From the NCBI RefSeq assembly GCF_002563655.1, contig NZ_PDIY01000001.1:2144001-2208000 (forward strand): a stretch of DNA of 64,000 nucleotides, given 5' to 3'. The notes beneath the pieces were generated by a model. It was not told the origin of the DNA. It did not search any database and saw nothing but the letters and a program-made list of their open reading frames with translations. Numbering within the stretch: the stretch's first letter is position 1; every line of letters starts with the position of its first letter. This stretch comes from Bacillus sp. es.034 (GTDB lineage Bacteria; Bacillota; Bacilli; Bacillales; Bacillaceae_B). The position numbers were made by a program, and so were the translations under genes. Shown here piece by piece: positions 61,589 through 64,000 of this stretch.

Positions 61589-64000
61589 ATGTTTGTTTCA
61601 TATAAATGGTTAGAAAATTATGTAGACCTGTCAGGTGTCACACCTGAAGAGTTGGCAGAAAAGATTACAAGAAGCGGGATCGAAGTCGAAGGTGTCGAAC
61701 GGATCGGCGAAGAGATCAAAAATGTGGTCGTCGGCCATGTCCTGCAGTGTGAACCGCATCCCGCTGCGGATAAATTAAATAAATGCCAGGTGGACACAGG
61801 GGAAGAAGAGCCTGTCCAAATCATTTGCGGGGCACCAAACGTGGCAAAAGGCCAAAAGGTGGCCGTCGCGAAAGTAGGGGCGGTACTTCCTGGTAACTTC
61901 AAAATCAAAAAAGCCAAACTCCGTGGCGAAGCATCCCACGGAATGATCTGCTCCCTTCAAGAGCTTGGAGTCGAAGGAAAGCTCGTACCGAAAGAGCATG
62001 CAGACGGAATCTATGTATTCAGTGATGATGCCGAGGTAGGCAGAAATGCAGTTGAATTATTAAACCTGGATGATGCAATCCTCGAACTGGGATTGACACC
62101 CAATCGTTCAGATTGCTTAAGCATGCTGGGAGTGGCGTATGAAGTCGCCGCCATCCTGGACCGTGACGTAAAGCTTCCTGCATCCGAAGTGTCAGAAGGT
62201 AACGGAAAAGCGTCGGATTATATTTCGGTAAAAGTAGAAGCGAAAGAAGATAATCCTCTATACGGGGCCAAAATCATCAAGAATGTCAAAATCGGACCAT
62301 CTCCACTTTGGATGCAGAATGCACTGATTTCAGCCGGGATCCGTCCACATAATAACGTAGTCGACATTACAAACTACGTACTGTTGGAATACGGTCAGCC
62401 TCTTCACGCTTTCGACTACGACCGCCTCTGTTCAAAGGAAATCCTTGTTCGCCGTGCAAACGACGGCGAAACATTCGTGACCCTGGATGATGCGGAAAGG
62501 ACATTATCAAGCAGCCAGCTTGTGATTACGAACGGGACTGAACCCGTTGCCCTTGCCGGCGTGATGGGTGGAGCGAATTCAGAAGTCCAGAACGATACGA
62601 CCACTGTTCTTCTTGAAGCAGCATATTTCACCGGTGCCATTGTCAGAGGTGCATCGAAAGACCACGGACTTAGAAGCGAAGCCAGCACCCGTTATGAAAA
62701 AGGCGTGGATCCGAATCGTGTCCTGAAAGCCGGGGAAAGAGCGGCTGAACTGATGGCTGAATATGCCGGAGGGGAAGTTCTCGAGGGCACTGTTTTATTC
62801 AATGAATTGGACGTAGAGCCAGTAAAAGTGGAAATTACGCTAGAAAAAATCAATTCTTCACTTGGAACAGACATTTCCGTTGAAACAGTGGAAGATATCT
62901 TCCGCCGACTTCAATTTGATGCAGAAGTAAATGGCGAAACATTCGTCGTAACGGCTCCTACAAGAAGAGGGGATATCACCATCCCTGAAGATCTACTGGA
63001 AGAAGTGGCCCGCCTTTACGGGTATGACAATCTTCCAATGACACTTCCAGAAGGAGAGGCAACACCAGGTGGCCTTTCGAATCACCAGCTGAAGCGCCGT
63101 ACGGTCCGCCGTTATCTGGAAGGAGCGGGACTCCTGCAGGCGATCACGTATTCATTGACAAACGACAAGAAAGCAAGCCTTTATGCACTGGACGCAAGGG
63201 AACCTGTCCGCTTATTGATGCCGATGAGTGAAGAACGCAGCAACCTTCGTTTAAGCATCATTCCACAGCTTCTTGAAGTGGTTTCATATAACAAAGCCCG
63301 TCAAAATGATTCTCTTGCCTTTTATGAAGTAGGATCCGTCTTCTTAACGGAAACAGGCGAAGAACTTCCACAGGAAGAAGAGCATATTGCAGGAGCGCTG
63401 ACCGGCCTGTGGCACCAGCACCCTTGGCAAGGCGAGAAAAAGCCTGTCGACTTCTATGTGGCCAAAGGGATCCTTGAAGGTATGTTCGAAGAAATCGGTG
63501 TATCAGAAGCCATCTCATTCCGTCAGGCAACCGTAGATGGCATGCACCCTGGACGTACGGCTGAGATCCTGCTGGACAACGAAGTGATCGGTTTCGTCGG
63601 AGCGATCCATCCGGAAGCGGAAAAAGAATTGGACCTGAACGAAACGTATGTGTTCGAGCTGAAGGCATCACCTGTCTTCCATTATGAAAAGCCGGCATTA
63701 AGCTACACGCCGATCCCTCGCCATCCATCGATCACACGGGATATCGCCCTTGTAGTGAACACGGATGTGAAAGCCGGGGACCTGGCATCCATCATCAAAG
63801 AAGCAGGAGGAAAACTTCTGAAAGAAGTCTCCGTCTTTGATCTGTATGAAGGCGAGCATATGGAAGCAGGCAAGAAATCACTTGCGTTCTCCCTGAAATA
63901 CTTCGATCCGGCCAAAACATTGACTGATGAAGAAGTGGTGAAAGTGCATGATGGGGTACTTGCAGCCGTGAAAGAAAAAGCAGGAGCCGAATTGAGAGGA
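61589..64000 (+). CDS. pheT: Phenylalanine--tRNA ligase subunit beta (missing only the stop)
   Basis: An open frame of exactly 804 codons to the window end without a stop, which is the normal length for Bacillus PheT, so only the stop codon lies outside. EMAP-II-like tRNA-binding domain (residues 40-150: [20 protein letters not shown]), B3/B4 editing region, B5 domain ([20 protein letters not shown]-like), and C-terminal anticodon-binding FDX-ACB domain ([20 protein letters not shown]). AGGGAGGT precedes the ATG. Co-transcribed with pheS. Confidence 0.96.
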   Translation, partial: MFVSYKWLENYVDLSGVTPEELAEKITRSGIEVEGVERIGEEIKNVVVGHVLQCEPHPAADKLNKCQVDTGEEEPVQIICGAPNVAKGQKVAVAKVGAVLPGNFKIKKAKLRGEASHGMICSLQELGVEGKLVPKEHADGIYVFSDDAEVGRNAVELLNLDDAILELGLTPNRSDCLSMLGVAYEVAAILDRDVKLPASEVSEGNGKASDYISVKVEAKEDNPLYGAKIIKNVKIGPSPLWMQNALISAGIRPHNNVVDITNYVLLEYGQPLHAFDYDRLCSKEILVRRANDGETFVTLDDAERTLSSSQLVITNGTEPVALAGVMGGANSEVQNDTTTVLLEAAYFTGAIVRGASKDHGLRSEASTRYEKGVDPNRVLKAGERAAELMAEYAGGEVLEGTVLFNELDVEPVKVEITLEKINSSLGTDISVETVEDIFRRLQFDAEVNGETFVVTAPTRRGDITIPEDLLEEVARLYGYDNLPMTLPEGEATPGGLSNHQLKRRTVRRYLEGAGLLQAITYSLTNDKKASLYALDAREPVRLLMPMSEERSNLRLSIIPQLLEVVSYNKARQNDSLAFYEVGSVFLTETGEELPQEEEHIAGALTGLWHQHPWQGEKKPVDFYVAKGILEGMFEEIGVSEAISFRQATVDGMHPGRTAEILLDNEVIGFVGAIHPEAEKELDLNETYVFELKASPVFHYEKPALSYTPIPRHPSITRDIALVVNTDVKAGDLASIIKEAGGKLLKEVSVFDLYEGEHMEAGKKSLAFSLKYFDPAKTLTDEEVVKVHDGVLAAVKEKAGAELRG

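Overview
The window is a piece of a low-to-moderate G+C, endospore-forming Bacillaceae chromosome, probably an environmental Bacillus sensu lato relative such as Rossellomorea (genus is inference). Support: strong AGGAGG ribosome sites, frequent TTG/GTG starts, spore genes (sspI, ytrH, ytrI, ytvI, ytxC, ytaF), T-box leaders, an infC gene with an ATT start, and gene order from dnaE to pheT that follows the Bacillus subtilis core closely. I see no tRNA, rRNA, CRISPR array, insertion sequence or prophage.

Positions 1-16.1 kb are accessory: short genes with independent terminators, including a HAD phosphatase, four lipoproteins, a Nudix hydrolase overlapping an arylamine-N-acetyltransferase-like protein, three GNAT acetyltransferases (one frameshifted), a CPT-like kinase with a ruined P-loop, a quinone oxidoreductase divergent from an MFS exporter with repeated operator-like sequence between them, the lipid II flippase Amj, an alpha/beta hydrolase, and an ECF sigma factor with its DUF4179 anti-sigma factor. 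A truncated DinB fragment and other remnants show this part is decaying or turning over.

Positions 16.4-34 kb carry ytrI-ytrH, dnaE, malic enzyme ytsJ with a co-transcribed FadR-type regulator, accDA, pfkA-pyk, fxsA, ytvI, ytwI and citZ-icd-mdh. These link glycolysis, the TCA cycle, malate/NADPH supply and fatty acid synthesis; CcpA (cre) sites and a FadR-type operator are visible. Positions 34-45.9 kb carry a MaoC-like hydratase, phoPR, hflKC behind a near-ideal sigma-W promoter, polA-mutM-ytaF-coaE, and gluconeogenic gapB behind CcpN boxes. Between phoR and hflK lies a four-repeat Pho box followed within 100 bases by a strong terminator, with no gene: a candidate phosphate-regulated small RNA and the most interesting observation here.

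Positions 46-64 kb carry speD with a long structured leader, nrdR, dnaB-dnaI, ytxC, T-box-thrS, the L20-leader infC-rpmI-rplT operon, a frameshifted ysdA, a VTT-domain protein, ysdB, a dUTPase, the M42 peptidase ysdC, an isochorismatase-like hydrolase, sspI, a SPOUT rRNA methylase and T-box-pheST. pheT runs to the last base and has exactly 804 codons there, so only its stop is missing.

Two frameshifts (GNAT near 3,653 and ysdA near 55,283) sit in homopolymers, so they may be either real mutations or assembly errors.
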